A stretch of DNA of 64,000 nucleotides from Massariosphaeria phaeospora (lineage: Eukaryota > Ascomycota > Dothideomycetes > Pleosporales): positions 1,674,001 to 1,738,000 of the forward strand of contig JAADJZ010000007.1 in assembly GCA_011032825.1 (NCBI GenBank), in the 5' to 3' direction. The position numbers were made by a program, and so were the translations under genes. Each line of letters begins with the position of its first letter. Position 1 is the stretch's first letter. A model generated the notes under the pieces. It did no database searches. It was not told the origin of the DNA and saw only the letters and a program-made list of their open reading frames with translations. Positions 21,560-32,411 of the stretch are shown here, piece by piece.

Positions 21560-21865
21560 TATTGCCAGGATAGGGTTATGAGTGATGATTGGGTTCAAGC
21601 ACATAGTCAGAGCGAAGGTCATTCTCCAGCGACCCAACCTTCTAGATATATAGTATGTCAGGTGTGAGCGCGGTTTTGCAAGGCGCTTTGAGGAGTGCAC
21701 TCGACCGTCGATTAGATGATTTAGGGTTCACAGATATGAAGCAACTCACGGTGAGATGTTGGATTGATGCGGGAATTCTGAGCCTAAATACCAAGCAGAC
21801 CGTCACTGCGCAATGCTAGCTACAAACTCGCCAGGACTAAGAAGGCCCATGAAGGGTTTTCGGCA
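21560..21865. other. Intergenic right of the transposon
   Basis: About 300 bases between the transposon target site and the RING gene. Nothing was recognised. Confidence 0.5.
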
Positions 21866-22802
21866 TTAGTCCAGGTCCTCTAACTCTAGATCGAGAAAAA
21901 AATCTAGGTTTGACTCTCGCGCCTGCGCTCGATTCTGATCGCGCGCCGCTTGTATCTGCGCACGCAGGTTCGCATTCTCATCCGCCTCAAGGTCTACCAC
22001 TTCCACAATTGTGTCTATTGATAGAGTATTAGCCCGGCGGCGAAAAATACCGGATCCTTGAGCTGTTCGTGTTCGACCCACATCTTCGTTCGGTGTATAG
22101 CTCTGGCTGAGTGAAGTTTTTTGAAACTGTTGATTATCGAGTCCATCGTTTTTCATTGTTTTGCCTGCCTCGGGGAACGTTTGGACTCTCTGGACTGCGC
22201 CACGTCTCTCGTTGTTCCCAATTCCGAAGGTGACTAGCTCTTTGTAATTGGCTGAGAAGCCCTCTGTTCTGATTCAACGAAGGTCTGTGAGGCCTCTCTT
22301 CCTCTTGTTCCGTAGCGACCGATTCCTCCATGTGGCTTTCCGAACTGGGCCTAGACACAATACCCTGTATTCGCCATCGGTCGTGTATTCGGTCGAAGCT
22401 CGAAAATCCACTTGAAGGCGCCCCATTGTAGTCCTGGGTCTCCAGAGAGGACGTAGTACTCCGGCTCCTGCGTTCATACAGAAACCATTCCTCTCGACAA
22501 AATGGGCAGAGGTTCACGAGGTACTCGTTGTTGGGATTGTTACGGTGTTGGAACCACTTGTTGAGACAACTGGATCCGAAAACGTGACGGCACTGTGCTC
22601 GGTGGATGCGCATGGCTGCGTGCCGGTCTTGGTTATACTCATCATAGCAGATGGGGCAGGTAGAATCCTCGGGCGGATCGTTTGCAGTGGTGGGGAGGAC
22701 CTGGGTGGATAGGAACTTCTCGAAAAAGTACAACTGAGTTGACCTGTCGGTCGAGACGTTGGGTGCCATTGACGGTGGTTCGAAAGTAGGTTGCTGGGCC
22801 AT
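21866..22802 (-). CDS. RING finger protein with frame break near the C-terminus
   Basis: The first frame (22802-22134, 222 residues) has a RING domain at about residues 48-102: CPICYDEY, CRHVFGSSCLNKWF and CPFCREEW. The fourth zinc ligand position, usually Cys or His, is Gly, a variant I have seen in other fungal RING proteins. The C-terminal half is Ser/Arg/Glu-rich. A second frame (22156-21866, 96 residues) overlaps the end by 23 bases. It continues with a short coiled coil (VVDLEADENANLRAQIQAA) and an acidic end. No GT-AG intron joins the two frames convincingly. Either the second is a separate small ORF, or one base was gained or lost and the original protein was about 310 residues. Likely role: E3 ubiquitin ligase; the partner is unknown. 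Confidence 0.7.
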
Positions 22803-23406
22803 AACTGTCGGAGGTAGCTAGTGGGCGGTACAGTGCTTGTCTATGGGTTTCCGGTCCCAACGAAGGAGGGAGCTCGGAATATGTCGAGCGCGGAGTCTGG
22901 ACTGTGACTAGTATATCGAGAAAAGAATGCTGCCGGATGTCAAAGAGAGGAAACGGTCGTTCGCGCTGGTAAGTGGAAGCGGTTCAATCGTCTTAGTAAT
23001 TAGCGTGGAGTATCCGTCACTGCCCAGTACGCAACGCTGTTACCTGATGAGAGCGACGCGCCAGCCAGTTTCAATCAGTATCCCTGGTAAGGAGTAAGAG
23101 TGAGGTAAACGGTCTTCCTTTCTTCATGCAACTCCTTAGTAGCGGAATGAACCAACGCTCTATGCCTAGTATCAAGGAAGCGGGTCGGAGAGGCCCTGAA
23201 TCTTGAGACAATACAAAAGATAGAAGTTACGGACAAGGATTCGAAAGTTGCAGGACAAGGAAAGCCTGTACGATTACGTCCTCTGGTTGTGGTTACTTAC
23301 ATACAAAGGTTAGAATGGCAAAACAGCACCTTCGTACAAAGAAAAAGCAAATAGGCATATTATGAGGTGAATGGAAACATGGAACAGCTTTGAAGTTCTT
23401 GGAAAT
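22803..23406. other. Intergenic
   Basis: 600 bases upstream of the RING gene. No ORF, repeat or RNA was recognised. Confidence 0.5.
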
Positions 23407-23904
23407 TCAATATTCTGCGATGTCATCATTGTCTTCATACGAATTCTTAGGCGGTGCGGGCGGTGCACCATGTCTGCGTCGGAGGTGCACCCTTGAGACT
23501 ATCTGACCGCGAATATTGTCTTCCACAGTCTGGAATAGGGCAAGGATATTCCACGTTGCCCCTGCCAGACTTTCCACACGTCTGCGATCTGGGATAGCGC
23601 GTAAGGTTTCCAACGGCACGAACCCCAGTCAGAACTGTTCCACAATCATATGGGCATACAACGCTATACTCCGGGGACCCGATGGTCTGGCTCTACTGTC
23701 ATCATCAATTAGGAGACCCTTGGTGTTGGGGTAGGGTAGACCTACGGTTGCTTCTGAAGAGTTTGGGGAAGTCCCTGATATAGTTCCTCGACCATGTAAA
23801 TTGTAATCGGATTTCAAGCCCCATGTGGGTGGAAGCATGCCGCGAGGTCGACGGTCGTTATACTTCACGTAAATCATCAGCGGAGAGGGTATGAAGCGCG
23901 ACAC
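23407..23904 (-). pseudogene. Interrupted ORF of unknown family
   Basis: A frame of 165 codons on the minus strand runs from ATG 23904 to the stop at 23409 and is broken only by one TGA at 23631-23629. The two halves are in the same frame with matching composition (91 and 71 residues). The second half has a globular-looking stretch (ESLAGATWNILALFQTVEDN). No intron removes the TGA in phase. I do not recognise the family. It could be a decaying gene, a readthrough case or a chance ORF. Confidence 0.35.
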
Positions 23905-24077
23905 TTATTCTTCTTAGCGACAATATAGACCAGCATGCTTACAGACCCAAATGTCTTAACCGAGAATACTAAACGGACTTATTAGTTGCGACCTTGACAC
24001 GTACGTATCAACTAGCAAATCACTTGGCAAATCAAGACTAGAATGAGATCGTGGTGCACACCCATGATTTCTTGAGA

Positions 24078-25750
24078 TCAAGAATGAAGTGATTTTCGTG
24101 ACTCGGCTGGCCCTCGGCCTAATTCAGGGTGCCGTTTCCTGTAATGTTTCAAACGGGCGTCTTGTCTTTTAAAAGCTTTTGAACAATCAACGGCCTCGCA
24201 GGCGTAGGTTCTTCCACACCGACCATCATGCTTCTGTCTAATGTGTCTTGCAAGATTTCCAACTCTGTAACCGCCTGTAAATTCGGCTCCACAGTTATGC
24301 TCCTGGCAGCATAGTACGTCGGGTGATGTGGAGGTGTCAGAGGCCGTGGAGGGGGCGGGGGAGGAGGGTTCGAGTGGTTTTTGGGGCCACATCTCGAAGA
24401 AAGTAAATGGCACAGGAAAGGGATAACTAAGCGGGGTTGCTGCGCCATCATTTTCGTCCGGGAGGTGGGGATCTGATGGCAATGGAAAATAAGGTGCGCG
24501 AAGGTGTGACCCGAGGTGGATCAAGTCGTTCGTCTGAGTCTACTGTTATCATCGATTAGAAATTTATCCGAAGTCAGGGAATAAAGGCCTTACTGTCGTA
24601 GTGTCTGTTTCAGATCCAGCGACGGGCTCGGGCACCTGCATCTGGCGGTCCACCTCTGCTTCGACTGCTGTCCATAAATTTGATTGATCGGTGCCAGGTT
24701 CTATACGCATCTTCTCAGCTAACAACATATTCATCAAAATACGGTTACGCCCATTCAGGTCATCCGGTTTTGATAAATCAGTGGGCACTGATGAGACAAT
24801 GGTTCCCGAGCTGATCATTGCTGGCGACGATGATCGGCTTACGCTCAAAGATACAGACGGAAGCGGTTGGGGTTCTTGTACCATCAAGGGTCGAAGGGGC
24901 CTCTGCGTGAATATTGAATCAGACAGACCATAGGCGAACTCGTTAACTGCGATGAGAGTCAAGAACTGGTGCAATACACATGAGGTCCTAACTTACACGC
25001 GCTTGGTATATGTGCAGCTAAAGGGTTCAACTTCACAAATAGTGCCTCCCATTGCCTCTCCACCGAACTAGGGCCCCTTCTCTTGATAGGCGGGTTGGTA
25101 CAGTGTTCGCCCTTCTCCCCGTGTCGTTCGATGAATGTTTGTTGGTCCAGTATCGGCTCTTTACATGTCGGACAAGGCCGCGCGAACGGCACATGAGGCT
25201 TTTGCACTTGGGTTAGGTGCTTGTACACCTCGGACATGTTCCTCGCTGCAAGACCAGTGCATGTGTGTTCCCTTCCAAGCATGCTGTCTCCTTGGTGTAT
25301 GGGACAGGCTAGGGTTCTTTTGCTCTGCTCGGTGTACCTCCTAGGTATGACATTGTAGGTCTGGTAGCTGGACCCTAGCGATCGGTTTCCGGTGTAAGGC
25401 ACGAGGGGAGCCGACAAATCACTCTCGGCCACATTGCGGTGTTCCGTCGAGTGATAGGAGGGAGTTGAACGATCCTGTCAAAGACTTTAATATGTGTCTT
25501 ACGCGAGGGCTCTTGGTACACTTACTGGGAAGGACGGACGCGCAAGCTGATTCACCCTACTGTTCAGATCTTGATACTCCATGACCGGATCGGAAGCATC
25601 TCCGAGCTTACGAAAGGGATTCTCGTCATCGTAGTTCGGCACCGGAGACCAGAAGCTGGGGCGATCGTTGTGATTTAATTCATGGGTTTCGGACAGAGGA
25701 GTAAGAGTATTAAGGAACGCAAAGTCCTCAAGATCGTGTCCTTCATCCAT
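24078..25750 (-). CDS. C2H2 zinc finger protein, four exons
   Basis: Exons 25750-25526, 25474-24997, 24946-24594 and 24533-24078, with 50- to 60-base introns and all phases consistent, give 503 residues. Exon 2 carries the Cys/His pattern of a large fungal-only group of finger proteins: ACPIHQGD, HTCTGL, a HLTQVQKPHVPFARPCPTC segment, then FIERHGEKGEHC. Exon 4 has two more fingers: CCQEHNCGAEF...HIRQKH and YACEAVDCSKAFKRQDARLKHYRKRH, the second with a Krueppel-type linker. Ser/Pro-rich disorder lies between. DNA binding by the last pair is likely; a nuclear transcription factor role is inferred. No nuclear export or activation motif was recognised. Confidence 0.82.
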
Positions 25751-26529
25751 TTTCGTAGGACTTGGTCCTCCTTGGAGGACGAGGGAATAATGAGATACTG
25801 AAGGACGATACCGTTCTCGGGTGATGGACGGCTTTTGAGTATCTGGAGTAGGGTACTGATTGGTCGATTGAGAAGCCTCATACCTTGGCCATCAGCACCT
25901 ATTGGCTCCTGTTAGGCTGTGGTGTAGTGCTTCTGTCGCTCGGTGGTTCTGTGAATATGTCCTTCGGTGCATGCGTGCATGTGTGCATACTGCATGAAGT
26001 AGCCGGCAAATCAGGGGAGAGAACGGTCCCGCGCTGGTGCCTCGATGCTTTGCCAGGTTCAAAGAAGCACGTCAAGGTATGCCGGCGAGACTGTCGTGAG
26101 CCTGACACTGTGTGATGATTTCCATGGTTCGCGTCGGATTCGACCCTTTCTTCGACATTGGTATTATGACTGTTCAGGAGCACCCTAACCTGAGCTTCTA
26201 ATCGCTCTCTTTCTGTCTCATGTCAGTCACAAACCACTTTGCAGAGTCCATACAACAGTGTATGAGTATGGGTATCAAAGATTGCACGCCGCTGTCGTGG
26301 CCCTCTAACCATTAGAAGATCTATCCTAGACATTACCTATTATGCTGGATATAACGGAGCATTATAAAGGTAGAGGTAAGCTCTTTACCTATTACCAAAA
26401 TCTTCTACACTGTCAGGAGGATTGCCTAAAGTCTGTCTTAACCGGCAATGTATTACGCCTGAGGGGCCACGCTCACCAAGTCCACAGCCTCATACACCTG
26501 ATGCAAACACATAGCCCGGAATTGGTGGC
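25751..26529. other. Intergenic with dispersed repeat copy C
   Basis: Promoter side of the finger gene and 3' side of the Arp gene. Holds the best-preserved repeat copy (26328-26466). Nothing else was recognised. Confidence 0.5.
26328..26466 (+). repeat. Dispersed AT-rich repeat, copy C
   Basis: Matches copies B and D closely: AGACATTACCTATTATGCT, an AGGTAAGCTCTTTACCT hairpin, CTACACTGTCAGGAGGATTG, an AACCGGCAATGTATT segment and a GAGGGG end. Used here as the reference copy. Confidence 0.85.
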
Positions 26530-28245
26530 TCATGCCCATACACCTAGCGTCCAGCTTGCCCTCTCGCCAGCTCCTCTACCAAGACCTGGCCCCATACTCT
26601 GACGTTGCGGTACAACAGACACTTCCTTCTCTTTCGTTGCACCCTGCAGTCCGTGTTGTAGGTATTTCTCTCTCTCAATCTCTACGATACCCTTGATCCT
26701 CAGTTGAGCAACCAGGCTCCCACCTGCCCAAGCCCCTAGCGTTTCTACTCCTCTGATGGACCCACCAACGAAGGACTCGGGGGGTGGACCGTTGCGTAGG
26801 GCGAGATGAGCAAGCTTGGCGTCTATAACGTCGTCTACGGGATCTTGCAGACCTGGTGGAAGCGGAGCCCGCGGTATGTCAGGGTCCAGAGACTGGGTGA
26901 CCTTATCTTCGCTCTCCTGCCTTCTCAGCTCGAACTGTTCTCTTCTTTGGCGCAGTATCTGCTCGTGCCGTGCACTCGCTGATCCATAATTGCGCACTTG
27001 GTCCCACCCACGCGCCTGGACTAGGGCCTCGAGCTCGGCTAGAATCCGTGTCTTGAGACCTGGCATAGCGGACACACCACCTGTAATTATGATACGTGAC
27101 ATGCAGAGGCGACGAACATCTATGGGTAGGGCGAGGAGCGCGCGGTAAATCAGATGGTGGAGGGGAAGCTCGTCGTCGTCAAATTCGTTGAGGGCGGTGT
27201 CGGGAGCAAAAAGGGCCTTCTCTGCGGGTTTGGCTAACGTAGCTAGCGAAACGGTGATCTCAGTGGGAGGGTCCTGACGTAGAAACGGTATCGTGACGGT
27301 TGGTTCTGGCGCCTCGACAGCATCTTCAAACTCCTCCAAAACGGGCGACGTACGAGCGGGGAAGTATACGGTCCTACGGTTGGACCTTGGACGAGATTTG
27401 CACCATCCGACTCGGCTTAGCACTTCGTCCGCCTCCTCGAAAGAGACTTGGAGCTTGGGATCGCCTGGTTGTGCCTCGTCGTCAAGCTCAGCGTTCAGAA
27501 TTTTGGCCATTTCTTCGCTGAGAAGCTTGCCTGCTCGGACAGTCCGCCTTTCATGTACCTCGCGATACTCGCAGACGGCTGTGACCAGCGTCTCGGCCCA
27601 TCCGATGTCGACAACCAAAGCCGACCGCAATCCTGCACCCACAGCGGATAGGATTGGAGACATCATGAGGGTGATGCTAGGTGCTTGGAAATGGCCAAAC
27701 AGCACATCGAGGATTGTGGACATCAGCGGATGGGGCATTCGCGGCGGCAGGGCCAGAAGAATCCGTCTCGGCTTCGTATCCAGCAGAAAGTACTTGTTGT
27801 ATGCCTCCCTCATGGCTCGCTCGAATTTGTCCTCGACTACACCAAGATCGACGGCACTCAGGTCCATGCGGTACAGCTCATAGTCGCGACTCCAGCCCTG
27901 CCCCGACTTGGTATTCCGCCTCTGCTTCGCGCTGTCTGGGTCCCATTGGCGATAGTCGCCCACCCGCCGCTGCTGGTCTGGTCCGAAGTGAAGTGTGCAG
28001 CGCGGCGCGCTCTCGCCTGGGAATCCGCCACGCACAAACCGCGCGCCGAGTTCGATGACGACGTACTCGTCTTCGGTGCGAAAGCTGCCGCCGGGAGAAG
28101 CGAAGAACGAGGAGTTCGACCGTAGGAGCGGCGTTCGCGGGGCTTCGGGCGTGGATGCGAGGTCGTGCAGGCGCGGCGCGGTGCCTCTTCCAGGCCGGGT
28201 AAGGGAAGCCGATGCTTTCCTCTCGCCACCGAGACCAGAGGACAT
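26530..28245 (-). CDS. ro-7: Dynactin actin-related protein (Arp10/Arp11, ro-7 type)
   Basis: An intronless gene of 571 residues. The actin fold is visible in YVVIELGARFVRGGFPGESAPR (phosphate 1 region; positions 60-83), a later LMMSPILSAVGAGLRSALVVDIG (phosphate 2), and RIIITGGVSAMPGLKTRILAEL (the adenosine-loop region). Actin's usual catalytic residues are weak, and extra N- and C-terminal parts make it longer than actin (375). This matches the divergent Arp of the dynactin pointed end (Neurospora ro-7, Arp11), needed for dynein-driven nuclear and vesicle movement in hyphae. The N-terminal 55 residues are Ser/Pro-rich. The gene is divergent from NOP58 with about 400 bases between. Family assignment is from motifs and overall length. 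Confidence 0.85.
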   Translation of the reverse strand: MSSGLGGERKASASLTRPGRGTAPRLHDLASTPEAPRTPLLRSNSSFFASPGGSFRTEDEYVVIELGARFVRGGFPGESAPRCTLHFGPDQQRRVGDYRQWDPDSAKQRRNTKSGQGWSRDYELYRMDLSAVDLGVVEDKFERAMREAYNKYFLLDTKPRRILLALPPRMPHPLMSTILDVLFGHFQAPSITLMMSPILSAVGAGLRSALVVDIGWAETLVTAVCEYREVHERRTVRAGKLLSEEMAKILNAELDDEAQPGDPKLQVSFEEADEVLSRVGWCKSRPRSNRRTVYFPARTSPVLEEFEDAVEAPEPTVTIPFLRQDPPTEITVSLATLAKPAEKALFAPDTALNEFDDDELPLHHLIYRALLALPIDVRRLCMSRIIITGGVSAMPGLKTRILAELEALVQARGWDQVRNYGSASARHEQILRQRREQFELRRQESEDKVTQSLDPDIPRAPLPPGLQDPVDDVIDAKLAHLALRNGPPPESFVGGSIRGVETLGAWAGGSLVAQLRIKGIVEIEREKYLQHGLQGATKEKEVSVVPQRQSMGPGLGRGAGERASWTLGVWA

Positions 28246-28642
28246 GGTTGCTGCTGTCTTATGGCGACATTTGTGGCATGAGGCTCGAGATCAGAGCAGT
28301 TGTTCACGTTGGTCTCCTCTCCCCTGCAGACGCGATGCCGCTTAGGCTTGCAGGGGTCAGCTCCCTAGCGGGCTTGGCATCTCGAACTTTTGAACGATAA
28401 TTTTTCCTGGCAAGCTCCGACCGCAACTCCCGCCAGCAATTCCACCCACCACCGCGCGCCGACCGTCTCAAGACACCCGCCCGGCAGCAGCGACAGTCCG
28501 ACTTGCTTCCACGACGACTACCGCCGTGAATACTGTGCAGCACAGCAGCAGCGACCCCGAACACCCCTCCTTTCGCGACGGGTAGGAGCTTCCCGCACGC
28601 ACGCACGCACACATCGCGAGTGCCCAGGCACAACCAGCAGAG
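28246..28642. promoter_or_regulatory. Bidirectional promoter, ro-7 / NOP58
   Basis: A 397-base region with both starts facing outward and rich in CCA/CGA. It includes a (GCAC)n run just before NOP58 (about 28594-28612). No TATA box stands out. Confidence 0.55.
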
Positions 28643-30705
28643 ATGGGTCTGTTCATCCTGACCGAGACAAGGCAAGCGCTCTGTTCCTGCGCCATTCGAT
28701 CTGCTGCTAACTCTCGAGTGCAGCGCCGGCTATGCGCTCTTCAAGGCCAAAGACAAGAAGCTGCTCAAGGGCGACAGCGACCAGCTGTCCTCCGTCGACG
28801 CCGCCGTGAGCGCGTTGAAGCTGAAGAAGTTCCAGAAATTCGAAAACGCTGTCACTGCTGTATGTGTCCCGGCTCAGTCGCATGCCTGCGTGTCTAATCA
28901 GCTCTAGCTCAACGAATCCGCAGCCATAACCGAGTCCAAGGTCACGCCTTTGCTGTAAGCTCTCGCCTCGCTAGCACTTCAAGTAGTTTCTGTAGACTGA
29001 CTTTGGCATAGCACCAAACTCCTCGACGAGCTCAAGGATGAAACCAAAGCTTCCCTCGCCGTGGCCGATCCCAAGCTGGGCAACGCCATCGCCCAGCTCG
29101 GCCTTTCGATCAAGCCCATTTCTGACTCCTCGACGCAAGATGTGTACCGCGCCATTCGCCAACACTTGAGCTCTTTGATCCCGGGCCTGGTGCCTACGGA
29201 AATAGACTCCACTAGACTTGGACTTTCGCACTCGCTTTCCCGGCACCGTCTCAAGTTCTCCCCCGATAAAGTCGATACCATGATCATACAGGCAATCGGC
29301 AGTAAGTTGGACGAGTGCACTGTTTGCGCCATTAAACTAACACTTGAAAGCGCTCGATGTTCTCGACAAGCAACTCAACACCTACGTAAGTACCCATCCT
29401 GTGTGGTAATCCCCGAGAGTGGCCAACTGCATGCACTTCCTTCTCCACGACTTCAGGTTGGTTAACGCGACGTAGGCTATGAGAGTGCGCGAATGGTACG
29501 GTTGGCACTTTCCGGAAATGGCCAAGATTTTGAACGACAACCTCGCGTATGCGAAGGTAGTCAGGACGATGGGTTTCCGCAAGAACGCTAGGAAATGCGA
29601 TCTCTCGTCAATTCTCCCAGAAGAAATCGAGTCGGCCGTGAAAGCGGCTGCCGAAATCTCTATGGGTACCGAAATCAGCGACGAGGACATCGAGACCCTC
29701 AACGCTCTGGCCGATGAACTCATCGAGTTGACTGAGTACCGTCTGAACCTTTCCAACTATCTCACTACGCGCATGCAGGCCTTAGCACCAAACCTGACCG
29801 CTCTGGTAGGAGAACTTGTGGGAGCTCGACTAATTGCCCACGCAGGGTCGCTGATGTCCCTTGCCAAATCACCTGCTTCCACGATTCAAATACTAGGCGC
29901 CGAGAAGGCTTTGTTCAGGGCGTTGAAGACGAAGCATGATACTCCCAAGTATGGGGTGAGTTGCAACTAGCCACAAGTTTGTGTGGCAACACTGACCAGG
30001 TCATAGTTGATATATCATGCGTCTCTGATTGGCCAAGCCACGGGTAAGAACAAGGGCAAGATCGCCAGAATGCTTGCTGCGAAATCTGCGCTGGGTATGC
30101 GCATCGATGCTCTTAGCACATGGGGCGTAGCTTCTGAGGATACGTCCAAAGAGCCCACTGAAGAGGAGAAATCGCAGATGGGACGGGATGCACGACTTGC
30201 TGTCGAACGACGACTGAGAGCTCTAGAAGGCAAGCCTTTGAAGAGTCTCAAGAACGCGAACCAGACCCCATTAGCCGGCCAGAACAAGTGGGAAGTGAAG
30301 GAGGCCCGAAAGTACAACCCTGACGCGGACGGTCTAACTGGGGACGAACCGGCCGCAATAGCTAAGGCTCATACCAATGGGACGACACCGAAAAAGGCCC
30401 TCGTGCAAGAAGTGGAGAGCGATGTGGATGAAAGCATGGCTGACGCTGATGCTGGAGCTGAAGAATCCGATTCAGAAGACGAGGGTGAGAAGGAGGCGCC
30501 CAAGTCCGACAGCAAGTCAGCAAAGAAGGCAGAGAAGGAAGCGAAAAAGGCGCGAAAAGCCGAGCGTGCCGCGAAGCGCGAAGCAAAGGCCGCAAAGCAA
30601 GCCGCGAAGGAAGCTAAGAAGGCAGTGAAGGAAACGACGACGAAGAGGAAACGAGACGATGACGGCGAGAAGAGTGGAAAGAAGAAGAAGAGGAGCAAGG
30701 ACTAG
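28643..30705 (+). CDS. NOP58: Nucleolar protein NOP58 (box C/D snoRNP core)
   Basis: Seven exons (28643-28671, 28724-28859, 28908-28954, 29012-29301, 29351-29385, 29476-29955, 30007-30705), all in phase, give 571 residues, the usual length. The start [20 protein letters not shown] is family-typical. The NOSIC/Nop core is seen in [45 protein letters not shown] and [19 protein letters not shown]. The tail is a KKx/KAE-rich segment, as in all NOP58. The protein assembles with fibrillarin, Snu13 and NOP56 for 2'-O-methylation and pre-rRNA processing in the nucleolus. Intron 1 starts with GC rather than GT (aca-ag|gcaagc) and is 52 bases long; all other introns are GT-AG. Confidence 0.96.
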
Positions 30706-31086
30706 GCATTTGACCTCTTAGTATCCTGCTTTTCTTCCTTGTGTCATCGGGTAAAATGTCTGAGGCGTCATGGCTTGAGTTATATTGTTGCAATTCACCG
30801 GCGATTGGCGATATGGGTGGTCTGGCATGTCTGTACTATTTCTTTTCTTCTCGAGTGCACTTTTGGTGGTTGATTGATAGAGCTAGCAGTCAATACTCGC
30901 TCCGCATGAGGAAACGTAAAATAACCCATTCACAAACTTGCTGCTTCGTGCCTTCTGTGAAGACTATACCACAAATCGACATGAGGACATTGAGGACCAA
31001 TAACAGTAACACCACCATCACAGTGTAGTTCAATGATGATGCGCATCCAGGCGAATTCGGCCTCTTATCTCTACAATATCTAAGTT

Positions 31087-31195
31087 AGACATGACCTATC
31101 ATGCTAGATACGATAGACCTTCGTAGAGACAGGTAAACCATTTACCTGATAGTAGATACTACTCTACTGACAAGAGAATTGCGTAAAGAGGTCTC
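31087..31195 (+). repeat. Dispersed AT-rich repeat, copy D
   Basis: Starts AGACATGACCTATCATGCTA, has a perfect 7-base inverted repeat AGGTAAACCATTTACCT, then CTACTGACAAGAGAATTGCG. The 3' end is shorter than in copy C. Confidence 0.8.
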
Positions 31196-31292
31196 CATGT
31201 GTTGATTTCTAGCTTACCCTACCGTTGCTAACGCGCACCTAGGTGTAACCAAACCCTCTTTCTCTACAAATTCCTGTTCAAACAAAACCCAC

Positions 31293-31417
31293 TAGCTAGA
31301 TGCAACAGGGTTTCTTAGAGGTCTGAACAAACTGCTGCTTGTTACTAAAAACTCGTAAACTATCAAGAGCATCGCCAAAAGTCTCCCTCGACCGGCAATA
31401 ACCTATATTAAGAGGAT
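31293..31417 (+). repeat. Dispersed AT-rich repeat, copy E
   Basis: Lacks the first about 20 bases of the consensus. It has TAGATGCAACAGGG, AACTATCAAGAGCATCGCC, then GACCGGCAATAACC and an AAGAGG end matching copy C. Confidence 0.75.
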
Positions 31418-31482
31418 ATAGCTTAGTGCCACCACTTATAAAAATCTATCAGTCTCTCAACCGCCTCGACGATTCGCTGCCT

Positions 31483-32411
31483 TCACGTTTTCTTCTTCAC
31501 GGCGCGCCGCCGCTTTCTCGATGCACCGAGCAGCTTGTTCGGGATCTTCTCCATGTCCACGTCCTCGACGCCCGCGGGTATAGCGGCTTCCTCCTCGTCG
31601 AAGACGGACTGCACGATGGCGAGCATGTCATCTAGCTGCGTCTCTGAGAAGCGGATGTCGGCCTGTAGTGGGCGGGAGGTTAGTGATTAGTAGAGATCTC
31701 GCCGCAAGAAACGATTCTATGGGGGGGCGTGGAAGTGGGGAAGTGGGAAGTGTCTTGGACAAGAAAGACACTCGGGATGGATGGATGGATGGATGGATGG
31801 ATGGATGGATGGTTGGATGGTTGGATGGGCAGAGAGATGAGGGAAAACACGCACTTCTTCAATGATCAGTTGCAGCTGCAGATACGTCACGGGCCGCAGA
31901 TTGTAGATTTGCAGGTACTCGGCCTTGTTGAGGCGGTATTTCGGAGCCAGGGCGCGGAACAGCGAGTTCGGCCCCTTGTAGAGTGTCATGGGGCGGTCTG
32001 GATGTGTAGCAGCGACGGTGTGGAGGTTGTAGTCCTCTCGTTCAAGGTAGTAGATGCCCTACATCTGCGGTATTAGCTGTCTGTCGGTTCTCTTACTTAC
32101 TTTGGATCTCAAAAACCACGGTGCGTGGTAACTCACATCTTTCAAAGTGTGGTCAAGGCCGCTGGGCTTCAGGCGCGCGCGTCCGGTGCCGTCGGTGCCG
32201 GTGTACTCGGCGTCTTCTTGGCGGAGGTGCAGGAGGAGTTCGTGGTTGGAGAGGAGCCCGGATTGGGGGGTTTTGATCTGCTGGCGTTTAGGGTGGGGGA
32301 TATGGTCGATGCAGGAGGCAGTACGAATCGCTGAAGTAGAAAGACACACGGGCACAATGATATAGTGATGCTGGAGTGACTAGAAGACTCGAGTGAAAGA
32401 CTTACATGCAT
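31483..32411 (-). CDS. RPC17: RNA polymerase III subunit RPC9/Rpc17
   Basis: Four exons (32411-32406, 32280-32137, 32058-31855, 31662-31483), phase 0 at each junction, give 177 residues. The first exon codes only Met-His, and the acceptor after it is a CAGCAG tandem site, so the product may be 176 or 177 residues. The family start [14 protein letters not shown] and the HRDC-like core [23 protein letters not shown], then [22 protein letters not shown], match RPC9. The end is a basic [10 protein letters not shown] tail that could enter the nucleus. The protein pairs with Rpc25 in the Pol III stalk needed for initiation. The third intron contains a GATG microsatellite. Confidence 0.9.
31775..31828 (+). 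repeat. GATG microsatellite in an RPC17 intron
   Basis: About eight perfect four-base units followed by two imperfect ones, inside the third intron of the minus-strand gene (CATC on the coding strand). Expected to vary in length between strains. Confidence 0.95.

Larger units (their letters stand above)
30706..31482. other. Intergenic with dispersed repeat copies D and E
   Basis: Convergent 3' region between NOP58 and RPC17 with two repeat copies about 100 bases apart in the same orientation. Nothing else was recognised. Confidence 0.55.
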
